DNA of 64,000 bases from Haloplanus natans DSM 17983 (GCF_000427685.1 NZ_KE386573.1:124001-188000); one strand, 5' to 3'; shown: positions 15,456-24,509, counted from the first letter of the stretch. Made by a program: numbers and translations. The notes: generated from the sequence alone by a model not told the origin.

Positions 15456-16145
15456 ATGCGTGTCCTCAGGGGCCGGGTGGAGACGGTGGCGGCCGACCGG
15501 GAGCGAACCCGCGCGATGCTCGACCGGACGGCGGAGACGGGCGAGCCGGCGGTGCGGGTGTGGACGCCACATCGCCAGGTGGCGTTCGGCCGCCGTGACG
15601 CGGCGGAGCCGGGCTACGACCGCGCCGCCGATGCCGCTCGCGAACGCGGCTTCGAAGCGGTCGAGCGGTCGGTCGGCGGGCGGGCCGTCGCCTACACGGG
15701 CTCGACCGTCGCCTTCGCCCACACGGTGCCCGTCGAGGGCCACCGGACCGGCCTCGACGACCGCTACGACGCAGCGACCGAACGACTCCGGCGGGCGCTC
15801 GCGGCCCTCGGCGTCGACGCCACACCCGGCGAACCGCCCGAATCCTTCTGTCCGGGGAGTCACTCGTTGCAGTGTGACGGGAAGGTCGTCGGCGTCGCCC
15901 AGCGGGTGCGGACCGACGCCGCGCTGGTCGCCGGCTGTGTCGTCGTCGCCGACCGCGACGGCCTCGCGGGCGTTCTGGCGGCGGTGTACGACGCCCTCGA
16001 CCACCCCTTCGACCCCGAGAGCGTCGGGAGCGTCGCGGCGGCGGGCGGGCCGAGCGATCCGGCGTCGGTGATCTCGGCGGTCGAACGGGAACTCGTCGGC
16101 GACGAGCCGACGACCATCCACCGGCTCGGAAACGGGGGAACTTAG
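15456..16145 (+). CDS. Lipoate-protein ligase A-like protein
   Basis: This protein of about 229 residues carries a BPL/LplA/LipB catalytic domain. VWTPHRQVAFGRRDAAEPGY and ERSVGGRAVAYTGSTVAFA correspond to the lipoyl-AMP-binding strands (the RR/SVGG motif). CDGKVVGVAQRVRTDAALVAG contains the conserved KvvG.aq.r lysine. The family attaches lipoate or octanoate to a carrier-protein lysine. Haloarchaea use lipoylated dehydrogenase complexes, though none is adjacent. The ATG at 15456 is preferred over an upstream GTG at 15423. Confidence 0.85.
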   Translation: MRVLRGRVETVAADRERTRAMLDRTAETGEPAVRVWTPHRQVAFGRRDAAEPGYDRAADAARERGFEAVERSVGGRAVAYTGSTVAFAHTVPVEGHRTGLDDRYDAATERLRRALAALGVDATPGEPPESFCPGSHSLQCDGKVVGVAQRVRTDAALVAGCVVVADRDGLAGVLAAVYDALDHPFDPESVGSVAAAGGPSDPASVISAVERELVGDEPTTIHRLGNGGT

Positions 16146-16169
16146 GACGGTACGGGCGAACGGAAAGAC

Positions 16170-17471
16170 ATGCTCGTACGGAACGCGACCCTTCCCGACG
16201 GTCGCGTGCGCGACGTTCGCATCGAGGGAGAGCGCATCGAGGCGGTCGGCACCGGTCTGGAGTCGGGGAGTGAGGTCGTCGACGCCGCCGACCGACTCCT
16301 CCTCCCCGGCGCCGTCGACGCCCACGTCCACTTCCGGGAGCCCGGCGCCCCGCACAAGGAGACGTGGCGAACCGGCTCCCGGAGCGCCGCCGCGGGCGGC
16401 GTCACGACCGTCGTCGACCAGCCCAACACCGACCCGCCGACGACGACCGGCGCCGCCTACGACCAGAAGGAACTCTGCGCCCGGCACTCGCTGGTGGATT
16501 ACGGCATCAACGGCGGCGTCACGCCCGACTGGGACCCCGAGACGCTGTTCGACCGCCCCCTCTTCGCACTCGGGGAGGTCTTTCTCGCCGACTCCACGGG
16601 CGAGATGGGTATCGACGGCGACCTGTTCGAGGACGCGGTCCACCGGGCGAGCGAGGCGGGCGTCCCCGTCACCGTCCACGCCGAGGACGCGACGCTGTTC
16701 GACGAGCACGCGCGCGACCGAGCGGGCGAGGGGACGGGTCGGGAGGCGAACGCCGACGCCTGGAGCGCCTACCGCGCTGCCGAGGCCGAAATCGCCGCCG
16801 TCGAGCGCGCCGTCGAGATCGGCGTCGGCGCCGGCGCACGCCTCCACATCGCCCACACCAGCACGCCCGAGGCGGTCGATATCGTCGCCGACGCGCCCGA
16901 CACTGTGACCTGCGAGGTGTCGCCGCATCACTGCCTGCTCTCGCGCGACGACCTCGCCGATCTCGGCACGCTCGGACGAATGAACCCGCCGCTCCGGAGC
17001 GAGCGGCGCCGGGAAGCGCTCTACGATCGCGTGGTCCGTGGCCGGGTCGACATGCTCGCTACGGACCACGCCCCGCACACGCGCGAGGAGAAGGACGCGA
17101 CGCTGCTTTCGGCCCCGAGCGGCGTTCCCGGCGTCGAGACGTTGGTGCCGCTCCTCCTTGCCGAGACGCTTTCGGGGCCGCTGACGGTCGAACGCGTCAG
17201 GGACCTGACGGCGGCGAACCCGGCGTCGACGTTCGACCTGCCGCGGAAAGGCCGGATCGAGGCCGGGATGGACGCCGATCTGGCGCTGTACGACCTCGAT
17301 CGGGTGCGACCGATCAGGGGGAACCGACTCCACTCGAAATGTGGGTGGACGCCGTTCGAGGGGCGGACGGGCGTCTTCCCGGAGTGGACGCTGCGACGCG
17401 GCGAGCGCGTCTACGACGGGACGATGGATACGTTCGGCTCGGCGAACGGCGAGAACGTGCGGTCGGCATAG
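16170..17471 (+). CDS. pyrC: Dihydroorotase
   Basis: This 433-residue amidohydrolase catalyses cyclisation of carbamoyl aspartate in pyrimidine synthesis. The metal-binding motif DAHVHFREPG occurs near residue 50. VHAED and HIAHTST supply further histidine ligands, and ATDHAPHT holds the catalytic aspartate. The C-terminal WTPFEG is typical of class I dihydroorotases. It starts 24 bp after the LplA-like gene and probably shares its transcript. It ends 3 bp from a convergent gene. Confidence 0.95.
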   Translation: MLVRNATLPDGRVRDVRIEGERIEAVGTGLESGSEVVDAADRLLLPGAVDAHVHFREPGAPHKETWRTGSRSAAAGGVTTVVDQPNTDPPTTTGAAYDQKELCARHSLVDYGINGGVTPDWDPETLFDRPLFALGEVFLADSTGEMGIDGDLFEDAVHRASEAGVPVTVHAEDATLFDEHARDRAGEGTGREANADAWSAYRAAEAEIAAVERAVEIGVGAGARLHIAHTSTPEAVDIVADAPDTVTCEVSPHHCLLSRDDLADLGTLGRMNPPLRSERRREALYDRVVRGRVDMLATDHAPHTREEKDATLLSAPSGVPGVETLVPLLLAETLSGPLTVERVRDLTAANPASTFDLPRKGRIEAGMDADLALYDLDRVRPIRGNRLHSKCGWTPFEGRTGVFPEWTLRRGERVYDGTMDTFGSANGENVRSA

Positions 17472-17474
17472 GCG

Positions 17475-18074
17475 CTACAGGTCGTCCCGGAGCGTCTGGC
17501 TCGACTCGCGCACCTCGCGCATCACCTCGGAGACCCGATCCTCGGCGTCGAGTTCCTCGGCGACCGAGAGGTCGACCCCCTCGACTTCCAACAGGAACTT
17601 CGCCACCTCGGTCACCTCGTACATCATCTCGTCCAGCTCTTCGGCGGTGAAGAAGCCGGACATGGCGCCGTAGAGGAAGGTGGCACCGGCTTTCTGGACT
17701 TTCTCCTCGAAGCTCGCCCGCGCCTGGTTGACCGCCTGTGGCGAGTAGGTGTCGGTCATGAAGGGGACGAGTTCGGGCAGGTTCTCGCCGATTTTCGTCA
17801 TCTCGACCCCGGTCTCGGTGCGGAAGTCGACACAGAGGCGGGCGATGGCCCACTCGCGGGCGGTGACGTACGTCCGGTCCCGGAGGAAGTCGTTGACACG
17901 GTCGTACTGGGCGCCGTCCATCTTCTTGAAGCGTTCGTACTTGTGCACGTCGGAGGGCACGGCGTCGCCGTCGGCGTCGGTCGGGGGCGACGGCGAGGTT
18001 CCGGTCGCCGACGACCCGGTGGAGGCGGCCGCGGGGTCGTCGTCGGGTCCGTCAGCCTGCGAGTCGTCGCTCAT
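17475..18074 (-). CDS. Haloarchaeal conserved protein (DUF5806-like)
   Basis: This 199-residue protein has a disordered acidic and Ser/Thr-rich N-terminal 40 residues. A helical domain of about 150 residues follows, with HKYERFKKMDGAQYDRVNDF, REWAIARLCVDFRTETGVEM and FMTDTYSPQAVNQARASF. The segment TAREWAIARLCVDF could be a helix-turn-helix. I recall this haloarchaeal family as DUF5806. No function is established. It stands alone on its strand. Confidence 0.75.
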   Translation of the reverse strand: MSDDSQADGPDDDPAAASTGSSATGTSPSPPTDADGDAVPSDVHKYERFKKMDGAQYDRVNDFLRDRTYVTAREWAIARLCVDFRTETGVEMTKIGENLPELVPFMTDTYSPQAVNQARASFEEKVQKAGATFLYGAMSGFFTAEELDEMMYEVTEVAKFLLEVEGVDLSVAEELDAEDRVSEVMREVRESSQTLRDDL

Positions 18075-18179
18075 ACGCCGGAGTTCCGCGCGGCGGTGGA
18101 AAAGGGTTCCGTCGGTGTCTGCCGGCCGTCAGACGGCGTGGCGCGTACCTTTTTCACTCGCGCCCCCGAGCCAACGGGC

Positions 18180-18548
18180 ATGAAGCTACTGCTGGGCATC
18201 GGCGGGAGCGACGACTCGATCCGCGCTCTGGAACGGGCGGTCGACCGCGTCGCCGAGACGGGCGACGATCTGACCGTCGCGATCCTCCGAAACCCGGCGA
18301 CTGAGGCGGAACCGGCGGCCATCGAGGACCGGGTGCAGGCGGTCCTCGACGACGCGGGGGTATCGGCAGCCGTCCGACATCTGGAGGGCGACCCCGGAAG
18401 CCAACTGGTGGATCTGGCCGAGCGCGAGTCGTTCGACCGGATCGTCCTCGGCGGCGGCGAGACCAGTCCAATGGGCAAGATCAAACTCGGGGGGATCGCC
18501 GAGTTCGTCCTCTTGAACTCCCACGTCTCGGTGACGCTCGTCCGATGA
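18180..18548 (+). CDS. Universal stress protein (UspA family), short
   Basis: This 122-residue single-domain Usp begins MKLLLGIGGSDDS. The C-terminal GGGETSPMGKIKLGGIAEFV corresponds to the ATP-binding G-2X-G-9X-G-(S/T) motif, in a modified form. It has the usual alternating beta/alpha pattern and is shorter than most UspA proteins. The following acetyltransferase gene overlaps its stop codon by 4 bp (ATGA), so the two are coupled. Usp proteins bind nucleotides and help under stress; the partner acetyltransferase might modify a protein in that response (inference). Confidence 0.85.
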   Translation: MKLLLGIGGSDDSIRALERAVDRVAETGDDLTVAILRNPATEAEPAAIEDRVQAVLDDAGVSAAVRHLEGDPGSQLVDLAERESFDRIVLGGGETSPMGKIKLGGIAEFVLLNSHVSVTLVR

Positions 18549-19075
18549 GCAGCGACAAATACCCCGACGAGCCGGCGGGACCGTTCCCCGACCCGCCGAC
18601 GACGGTCGAGGACCGCGAGGGTCGGTCGATCACGGTTCGCCGCTACGACGAGCAACGGGACCGGGCGGCGCTGGAGGCCATGTACGACGCGTTCGACCCC
18701 GCGGACCGGGCCCAGGGCATCCCGCCGACGGGCGCGGACCGCATCGCCGACTGGCTGGACAGCATCACCGACGAGGGGACGGTGAACGTCGTCGCGACCC
18801 ACCACGAGACGGTGGTGGGCCACGCGACGCTCGTTCCCGACGAACCGGAGGCGACCGCCGAACTCGCCATCTTCGTCCTGCAGGACTACCAGGGCGCGGG
18901 CATCGGCACGCACCTCATCGAAACGCTTCTCGGCGTCGGCCGGGCGGCGGGGGTCGAACGCGTCTGGCTCTCGGTCGAGCGCTGGAACGAACCGGCCATC
19001 TCCCTGTACGAGAAGGTGGGCTTCGTCCCCAGCGACACCGAGAGCTTCGAACACGAGATGGCGATTCGGTTGTAA
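18545..19075 (+). CDS. GNAT N-acetyltransferase
   Basis: This 176-residue protein contains a GNAT domain. ITVRRYDEQRDRAALEAMYD opens the fold. LQDYQGAGIGTHLIETLL is the acetyl-CoA pyrophosphate loop (Q/RxxGxG/A), and SLYEKVGFVPS is the C-terminal signature. Homologues are often fused to or paired with acyl-CoA synthetase/Pat-like systems. Here it is translationally coupled to a UspA gene. The substrate is unknown. Confidence 0.88.
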   Translation: MSSDKYPDEPAGPFPDPPTTVEDREGRSITVRRYDEQRDRAALEAMYDAFDPADRAQGIPPTGADRIADWLDSITDEGTVNVVATHHETVVGHATLVPDEPEATAELAIFVLQDYQGAGIGTHLIETLLGVGRAAGVERVWLSVERWNEPAISLYEKVGFVPSDTESFEHEMAIRL

Positions 19076-19105
19076 CCGGCACACCGGCTGGCTTCCGAGA
19101 CCCTC

Positions 19106-19558
19106 CTACACCGACAGGACCGGCTGGCTCGCGTAGAGAAGGACGTACTCGGCGGCCTTCGCGAGCACCTCGTCGGGGTCGCCGGAGACGGGTTCGCGCG
19201 GGACGACCACGAAGTCGGCGCCGAGTTCCTCCGCGGTGTCGAGGACGACGCTGCCCGGATGCCGGGAGAGCTGTCGGGTCGAGAAGCCGTAGGCCATCGA
19301 CGTCGAGAGCGGGACACCCGCGCCGTCGACGATATCGACGACGGCCCGGAGGAAGGCCTCGGTGTCGGCGGCGAGGGACGCGTCGTCGACGGCGCCAGTG
19401 TCGATGGCGCGGGCGAGGTCCTCGCTGACGACGTAGAGCGCGTGGACCGCGGCGTCGTACTCGGCGGCGATAGCGGCGGCGTACTCGACGGCCGAGAGCG
19501 ACTCCTCGCTCCCGTCGACGGGGACGAGTACGAGCGAGGGCGAGAGCGGATCGGTCAT
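19106..19558 (-). CDS. Universal stress protein (UspA family)
   Basis: This 150-residue Usp starts MTDPLSPSLVLVPVDGSEES. It has the usual beta-alpha fold with VHALYVVSEDLARAI in the middle. The glycine-rich ATP motif is degenerate (VVVPREPVSGDPDEVLAKA and EYVLLYASQPVLSV), so it may be of the non-ATP-binding UspA type. It is transcribed divergently from the UspA gene at 19638, 79 bp away, so the two may share a control region. Confidence 0.85.
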   Translation of the reverse strand: MTDPLSPSLVLVPVDGSEESLSAVEYAAAIAAEYDAAVHALYVVSEDLARAIDTGAVDDASLAADTEAFLRAVVDIVDGAGVPLSTSMAYGFSTRQLSRHPGSVVLDTAEELGADFVVVPREPVSGDPDEVLAKAAEYVLLYASQPVLSV

Positions 19559-19605
19559 GCCGGGGCCTGCGCGGGCCACGGTCAAAAACGCTCCCCCATC
19601 GGGAC

Positions 19606-19614
19606 GTTTTATAC
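19606..19614 (+). promoter_or_regulatory. Candidate TATA box of the UspA gene at 19638
   Basis: The sequence gttttatac is centred about 27-28 bp before the ATG at 19638. This fits a leaderless transcript. Confidence 0.6.
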
Positions 19615-19637
19615 ACCGACCGGCCGAACCTCGGGTT

Positions 19638-20117
19638 ATGAACCCCGAGTTCGACACGATCGTCATCGCGACCGACGGTTCGGAGAGCGTCCGCCGGGCC
19701 GTGAGCGTCGCCCTCGACCTCGCCGACCGATTCGACGCGACGGTCCACGCGCTCTACGTCGTCGACGAGAGCGAGGTAGCGTCCTCGCCCGAACAGGTGC
19801 GCGAGGAGATGCGCGACGCCCTCGACGAGTCGGGTGCGGCGGCGCTGGAGACGGTTGCCGACGCCACCGACCGCCCCGTGACGACCGCCGTCCGCGAGGG
19901 ACGGCCGGCCACGGTGATCCGGGAGTACGCGGTCGACCACGACGCCGACATGGTTGCGATGGGGACCCGCGGCCGCCACGGCGAGAACCGCTTTCTCATC
20001 GGAAGCGTCGCCGAACGCGTCGTCCGAACCTGCCCAGTCCCCGTGCTGACGGTGCGGCAACTCGACGAGAGCGAACGCGACGGGGCCGACGGCGTCGGGG
20101 ACGCCGCGACCGCCTGA
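19638..20117 (+). CDS. Universal stress protein (UspA family)
   Basis: This 159-residue Usp begins MNPEFDTIVIATDGSESVRR. It has the full ATP-binding motif MGTRGRHGENRFLIGSVAE (G-2X-G-9X-G-S pattern) near residue 105, followed by VVRTCPVPVLTV. That complete motif distinguishes it from the divergent UspA at 19106. The stop codon TGA directly abuts palindromic element A1. Confidence 0.92.
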   Translation: MNPEFDTIVIATDGSESVRRAVSVALDLADRFDATVHALYVVDESEVASSPEQVREEMRDALDESGAAALETVADATDRPVTTAVREGRPATVIREYAVDHDADMVAMGTRGRHGENRFLIGSVAERVVRTCPVPVLTVRQLDESERDGADGVGDAATA

Positions 20118-20197
20118 TAGTGATTATTGTAAGTCAGTACCGGTGGTTCGCTGACTCGTTCTGGCGACCCACCGGTAACCAGTTACGATAAACACTG
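20118..20197. repeat. Family A palindromic element, copy A1
   Basis: This 80-bp imperfect palindrome starts directly after the TGA stop of the UspA gene. The left arm contains tagtgattattgtaagtc and accggtgg. The right arm contains ggcgacccaccggtaacc and agttacgataaacactg. TGA occurs on both sides of the element. Confidence 0.9.
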
Positions 20198-20275
20198 TGA
20201 GACGGATCGTCCGAAGCCGCGCCCGTGGATCCGGCGAACCGCGGCATACTTCCCACCGGCCCGCTTCCGACCGGT

Positions 20276-21475
20276 ATGGACGACGATCTGATCGATTCGG
20301 ACGCGCTCTCGCTCTCGCGGAAGTCCCGACTCCCCGGTGCCGGCTTCTTCTACCCCGACTCGCTCGACGAGGAGTACGCCGACCGCCGCGCCCGCGAGGC
20401 TATCGAGGGCGCCGACGTGGTGGTCGTGGCCGACGGCGACGCCGACGGCCTCGGCTGTGCGGCGCTGCTCCGCGAGGCTCACGACGCCGCCCTCGACGTG
20501 GCGCCGTTCGAGGCGTCGCTCGCGGCACGGACGGACCCGACGCTTTCGGCCGACGACGACGAGGACGAGGACCGCGAGGAGTCGCCCGTCGGCCTCGTCA
20601 CCGCCAGCCCGCACTCCCTGGCCGACGCCCTCGAACGCGTCGCCGAGTATGCCGACCCCGGCGTCGGCGTCTTCGTCTGTGACCTCTGTCCGGACGACGA
20701 GTCGGTCGTCGAGGCCGTCGAGAGCGTGGTCGACCGCGACGGGACCGTCCGCTGGTTCGACCACCACCAGTGGGACGACGACGTGGCGGCGGCGGTCCGC
20801 GAGGCCGGCGTCGACCTGGTCGTCGGCGAGTCCGACGAGGAGTGTACGGCCGACGTGACGCTTCGATCCCTCGACTACGACTTCCCGGACGATCTCGTCG
20901 ACCTCGCGGCGGTCACCCGGGATCACGACCTCTGGATCAAAGAGGACCCCCGGAGCGACGACCTGTCCGACTACGCCCACTGGGCGAGCATCGAGGAGTA
21001 CGTGACCATGGTGGGACAGTACGGCCCCGACCTCCCCAGCCCGGTCGTCGACTACCTCGAAGACCGCCGCGTCGAGAAAGAGCAGTTGATCGGGGCGGCA
21101 GTCGACCGCGCGGAGATGGAGTCGGTCGGCCCGTGGACCGTCGGCGTCACCTACGGCCGGTGCTCACAGAACGAGGTTGCCGAGGCGCTCCGCGAACGGG
21201 GCGCCGACGCCGCGGTGATCGTCAAACCCGCCGGGAGCGCCAGCATCCGGGGAACCGAGGGGTTCGAGCGCGCTCACGAGGTGGCGGGACTGGTCAACGG
21301 CGGCGGACATCCCCGCGCCGCGGGCTGTAAACCCGACATATACGACGACATGCTCGACTACGCCCACCACTGGACGACGGAGGGGTCGGCGGCGAAACAG
21401 GTGATCCTGGCGGCGTTCCAACGCATCGCGGCCGACGAAGCCAAAGCGGACGCCGACTCCGGAACGGACGAGTAG
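20276..21475 (+). CDS. DHH-family phosphoesterase
   Basis: This 399-residue protein belongs to the DHH/DHHA1 superfamily (RecJ/nanoRNase-like). Motif I is VVVADGDADGLGCAALL with the DxDxD metal ligands. The DHH motif is RWFDHHQWDD (near residue 165). The C-terminal DHHA1 signature is VNGGGHPRAAGCK. It is expected to be a manganese-dependent exonuclease or phosphodiesterase acting on small oligonucleotides or single-stranded nucleic acid. The ATG at 20276 is preferred over a GTG at 20225. Confidence 0.9.
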   Translation: MDDDLIDSDALSLSRKSRLPGAGFFYPDSLDEEYADRRAREAIEGADVVVVADGDADGLGCAALLREAHDAALDVAPFEASLAARTDPTLSADDDEDEDREESPVGLVTASPHSLADALERVAEYADPGVGVFVCDLCPDDESVVEAVESVVDRDGTVRWFDHHQWDDDVAAAVREAGVDLVVGESDEECTADVTLRSLDYDFPDDLVDLAAVTRDHDLWIKEDPRSDDLSDYAHWASIEEYVTMVGQYGPDLPSPVVDYLEDRRVEKEQLIGAAVDRAEMESVGPWTVGVTYGRCSQNEVAEALRERGADAAVIVKPAGSASIRGTEGFERAHEVAGLVNGGGHPRAAGCKPDIYDDMLDYAHHWTTEGSAAKQVILAAFQRIAADEAKADADSGTDE

Positions 21476-21898
21476 CTACGCCTCGCCGACGATCCACCGA
21501 TCCGAGAACGCGGTGCCGTCCGGGCAGGCGGCGTAGGCGTGGATCACGTCGCCCTCGGCGTAGATGCCGCCCACGTCCTCGTTCCGTGCTTCCGCGAACG
21601 CGAGGACGTAGGCCACGCCCTCGCCGCAGTCGGGGCAGGTTCCACCCCGCAGGTCGCGGTCGATGTCGCCCTCGGTGCCCATCGCCCGCTTGGCGAACTC
21701 CATCGCGTCCATGCCCGTCCCGGCCGAGAAGAGCTTTCGACCCGTCTCGCCGGGGACGACGAGGACGACGCCGCCGTCGACGGCGGCGCCGTAGTCGGCG
21801 AGTTGTCCCTCGTCGTCGAGGTAGTCGTCGGTGAGAAAGAGGACGACGTGGTCGAGCCGGTCGCCTGCGAGGAACGCGTCGAGGTCGGTGTCGCTCAT
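21476..21898 (-). CDS. Haloarchaeal conserved protein (DUF5807-like)
   Basis: This 140-residue protein has an N-terminal alpha/beta half (RLDHVVLFLTDDYLDDEGQL, GGVVLVVPGETGRKLFSAG). A possible metal site follows in the second half: TCPDCGEGVAYVL with CPDC and a later cysteine in YAACPDGTAF. I recall this as haloarchaeal DUF5807. Its stop codon abuts that of the convergent DHH gene. Function unknown. Confidence 0.75.
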   Translation of the reverse strand: MSDTDLDAFLAGDRLDHVVLFLTDDYLDDEGQLADYGAAVDGGVVLVVPGETGRKLFSAGTGMDAMEFAKRAMGTEGDIDRDLRGGTCPDCGEGVAYVLAFAEARNEDVGGIYAEGDVIHAYAACPDGTAFSDRWIVGEA

Positions 21899-21973
21899 AC
21901 CGGGCGATGGCGGTCGAGGGGTAAAGAACGGTCGTTTCCGACGGAGAGCGACGGGGTTTTGCCCCCGGTCGCC

Positions 21974-22264
21974 GTGTCATCCGGCGTGGATCGAACGCGT
22001 TTCACCCGGCTGACGTACGTCGTCTTCGGCCTCGCGTTGCTCGTCAGCAACGCCCTCTCGCTACGATCCTCGGTCGAGGTCCTGCCGGTCGTCGCCGTCG
22101 TTCTGAGTTTCCTGGTCGTCGTCGCGGCGATCACAGGGCTCCTGTGGCCCGATGCGACGCCGCTCGGCGTCTCCGTCGACATCGGCGCCCAACCGACGTG
22201 GGTGCTGGCCCTGCTGTGGATCGGGAGCGCGCTGTTGCTCGTCGGAACGGCCCTACAGCTTTAG
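21974..22264 (+). CDS. Small membrane protein
   Basis: This protein of about 96 residues starts at GTG (MSSGVDRTRFTRLTYVVFG). It has three hydrophobic segments: LTYVVFGLALLVSNALSL, VLPVVAVVLSFLVVVAAITGLL and WVLALLWIGSALLLVGTAL. A second GTG four codons later is possible. It overlaps the end of the convergent DUF7112-like gene by 4 bp. No family is recognised. Confidence 0.7.
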   Translation: MSSGVDRTRFTRLTYVVFGLALLVSNALSLRSSVEVLPVVAVVLSFLVVVAAITGLLWPDATPLGVSVDIGAQPTWVLALLWIGSALLLVGTALQL

Positions 22265-22692
22265 CGGTCGTCCAGACGCTCGGCGATGGCCGACAGCGAC
22301 GAGTCGGGCGCCTCGGTGACGGTGTAGACGGCCCGCCGGCCGGGGACGCGAAGCCCGTAAAGATAGCCCGGCGTCACCTCGTCGAGGTCGACGCTCTCCC
22401 CGGCCTCGCGGTCGGTGTCGCGGACCCACGCGACGAGGCGGTTCTCGCCCTCGCCGTCGGCCCGCGCGAGGCGGCGGTTGTCGTAGGCGCCGCGGACGAC
22501 CGTGCCGTCGGCGTCGCCCTCGACTGTCGCGTGATACTCGGTGCCGTCGAGAACGAGACGGACGATGTCGCCGGGGGTGACTGCCACGTCCTCGGGGAGG
22601 CGGAGACAGGGGCGACGAGTGCCGCCGCTCCGTGCGAGTCGGGCGCGGTACGTGGTCACCGCCTCACCGTCGCTGGCGACGCGGTCGGGCAC
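22261..22692 (-). CDS. Haloarchaeal conserved protein (DUF7112-like)
   Basis: This 143-residue protein is beta-rich (RPCLRLPEDVAVTPGDIVRL, ATVEGDADGTVVRGAYDNRRLA, GYLYGLRVPGRRAVYTVTE). The VAVTPGDIVRL phrase recalls swapped-hairpin or AbrB-like barrels, but this is only a resemblance. I recall the haloarchaeal family as DUF7112. It lies 2 bp downstream of the S6e gene on the same strand, so it is probably co-transcribed with it. Confidence 0.75.
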   Translation of the reverse strand: MPDRVASDGEAVTTYRARLARSGGTRRPCLRLPEDVAVTPGDIVRLVLDGTEYHATVEGDADGTVVRGAYDNRRLARADGEGENRLVAWVRDTDREAGESVDLDEVTPGYLYGLRVPGRRAVYTVTEAPDSSLSAIAERLDDR

Positions 22693-22694
22693 GG

Positions 22695-23075
22695 TTACTC
22701 GTCGTCGGTCAGGGCGTCGAAGTCGGCGTCGCCGTCGACGACCGTGACGTTGATCTGGGCGACTTCGTCGCTCACCTCTCGGCCGCGGACAGTCACGCGC
22801 TTGCGCTCGCCGTCGCGGGAGGGGTCGAAGCCGACGCCGCCTTCGAGGAGGAGTTCCTTCAACGCGGGGCCGGACACGTCGGCGCGCAGGGGGCGCCCGG
22901 CGTTGTCGGAGCCACCCGTCAGTTCGAGCGTGGTGCCGTCGAGTCCGACGGCGCCGCCGTCGACCTCGTCACCGAGTTCGCGTCCGAGGAATCGGTTCGC
23001 GTCCTGTCCGTCGACCTCGACCTGCGCGGTCCGGCCCGTCTCGGGGTCCGAAACCACGACCTTGAAGTCTGCCAT
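22695..23075 (-). CDS. rps6e: 30S ribosomal protein S6e
   Basis: This protein of about 126 residues starts [20 protein letters not shown]. The S6e signatures are [29 protein letters not shown] and [19 protein letters not shown]. It is the short archaeal form without the eukaryotic phosphorylated tail. It binds the small ribosomal subunit. The ATG at 23075 is preferred over an upstream in-frame one because it matches the conserved N-terminus. Confidence 0.95.
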   Translation of the reverse strand: MADFKVVVSDPETGRTAQVEVDGQDANRFLGRELGDEVDGGAVGLDGTTLELTGGSDNAGRPLRADVSGPALKELLLEGGVGFDPSRDGERKRVTVRGREVSDEVAQINVTVVDGDADFDALTDDE

Positions 23076-23165
23076 GCCCGGATTCAGACGGCCGCCGATA
23101 AAAAGCACGTCGAAACCGAGCGTCGGTAGGGAACGGTTTTTGAGTGCCGGTCACGGAGTGTGGAT

Positions 23166-24221
23166 ATGGCGACTCGTCCGCTCGTTCTCGCCGTTCTTCT
23201 GGTTCTTGCGGGCTGTACGACACCGTTCGCCCCGACGACGCCGACGGCGGTGCCGGCCGACGCGCCGACGACCGCGACGCCAGCCGACACGACGGGAACG
23301 GAGACGCCCCGACACACGACCACCCACCCGCCGCTGGCGACGCCGAGCGCGAACCCCTGGGGGGCAGACCCCATCGTCGTCGCAATCGACTCGACGGCGG
23401 CGCCCGACCGCGAGTTCGCCCCGCTCGTCCGCGAGGCGACGGCCTTCTGGGAGGCGAACGGGGAGTATCTCGGGTTCGAAGTGCGCTACGAGGTGCGTCC
23501 CGACGCGACGGACCCGGACATCGTGCTCTCGTTCGTCGATCGGGTCCCCGACTGTGGCGACGTGGCCGACGCGGTGGGATGTGCGCCGCTGGTGACCGAC
23601 CCCAGACAGCTCGACCGCCCGGAGACGGTGTGGGTGAAGACCGGCCTCTCGGACGCCTCGACGACGCTCGTCGTGGAGCACGAACTCGGGCACACGCTGG
23701 GGCTGACCCACGACGACCCTCCGCGGTCGGTGATGCGGGCGCGGTCGGTGCTGTACACCGAACCACAGCCGAACGCGACGGAGCGCGCGTTCCCGTGGGA
23801 CGACGCCGATTTCACCGTGCGCGTCGACGCGACGAACGCCTCGGACCCGACGGGTGCGCGCACACAGACCGACCACGCGCTGACCTACTACGAGGACGGC
23901 GCGGCCGGGATGCCGGATACCATCACGTTCGAGCGCGCCGACGGTGACGCCGAGATCCTGGTTCGTTTCGGGGCGACCGACACCTGCCGGGCGTCGAGCG
24001 GGTCGTGTATCAGCACCTTCGGCACCGATCCGGACGGCGACGGCGCCATCGAGACGTACAGACGGGTCGAAATCACCCTCGTCGGCCTCGACACCGACGC
24101 GGTGGGCTGGCACGTGGGCTACTGGCTGGCACACGCGTTCGGGGCCGAAGCGGACGGCGAGAAACCGCCGCCGTTCCGCGACGCGAGCGGCCGGGAGCGG
24201 CGGAGCGAGTGGTGGGCGTAG
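23166..24221 (+). CDS. Lipoprotein zinc metalloprotease
   Basis: This 351-residue protein starts with a lipoprotein signal (MATRPLVLAVLLVLAGCT, lipobox LAGC). A Thr/Pro/Ala-rich linker of about 45 residues follows. The catalytic domain carries EHELGHTLGLTHDD, an HExxHxxGxxHD zinc-binding motif of metzincin or archaemetzincin-like proteases (near residue 177). Cysteines in VPDCGDVADAVGC and TCRASSGSC could form disulfides outside the cell. It is probably a membrane-tethered extracellular protease. A GTG at 23160 would add two residues. Confidence 0.85.
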   Translation: MATRPLVLAVLLVLAGCTTPFAPTTPTAVPADAPTTATPADTTGTETPRHTTTHPPLATPSANPWGADPIVVAIDSTAAPDREFAPLVREATAFWEANGEYLGFEVRYEVRPDATDPDIVLSFVDRVPDCGDVADAVGCAPLVTDPRQLDRPETVWVKTGLSDASTTLVVEHELGHTLGLTHDDPPRSVMRARSVLYTEPQPNATERAFPWDDADFTVRVDATNASDPTGARTQTDHALTYYEDGAAGMPDTITFERADGDAEILVRFGATDTCRASSGSCISTFGTDPDGDGAIETYRRVEITLVGLDTDAVGWHVGYWLAHAFGAEADGEKPPPFRDASGRERRSEWWA

Positions 24222-24509
24222 ATGGCCGGTATCGACCGCGAGCGTCTCGATCACGCGCTCGAACGCGCCTTCGGTGGGGGGGAGGGGGAACGCCGCGCCG
24301 TGGTCCGGGCAGCGGGCGATCTGGCCGACAGCGGCCGTCTCGCCGCCGATCGGGGGTCCGCACTCACCGTCTCGACGGTGGTAGCGGAACTGGCCGACGC
24401 GCCCGACGACTCGTCGGTCTCCGAGCGGTGGAACTGGTGGATCGGCGCCCTGGCGGTCGCCTACGGCGACGCGTACACCCAGTTCGGCGTGCGGCGGTAC
24501 GAGGAGTGA
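24222..24509 (+). CDS. Haloarchaeal hypothetical protein
   Basis: This 95-residue protein begins immediately after the protease stop codon, so the two are co-transcribed. It is helical and acidic, with DHALERAFGGGEGERRAVVR and SERWNWWIGALAVAYGD as the most distinctive parts. There is no signal peptide or motif. I do not recognise a family. Confidence 0.7.
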   Translation: MAGIDRERLDHALERAFGGGEGERRAVVRAAGDLADSGRLAADRGSALTVSTVVAELADAPDDSSVSERWNWWIGALAVAYGDAYTQFGVRRYEE

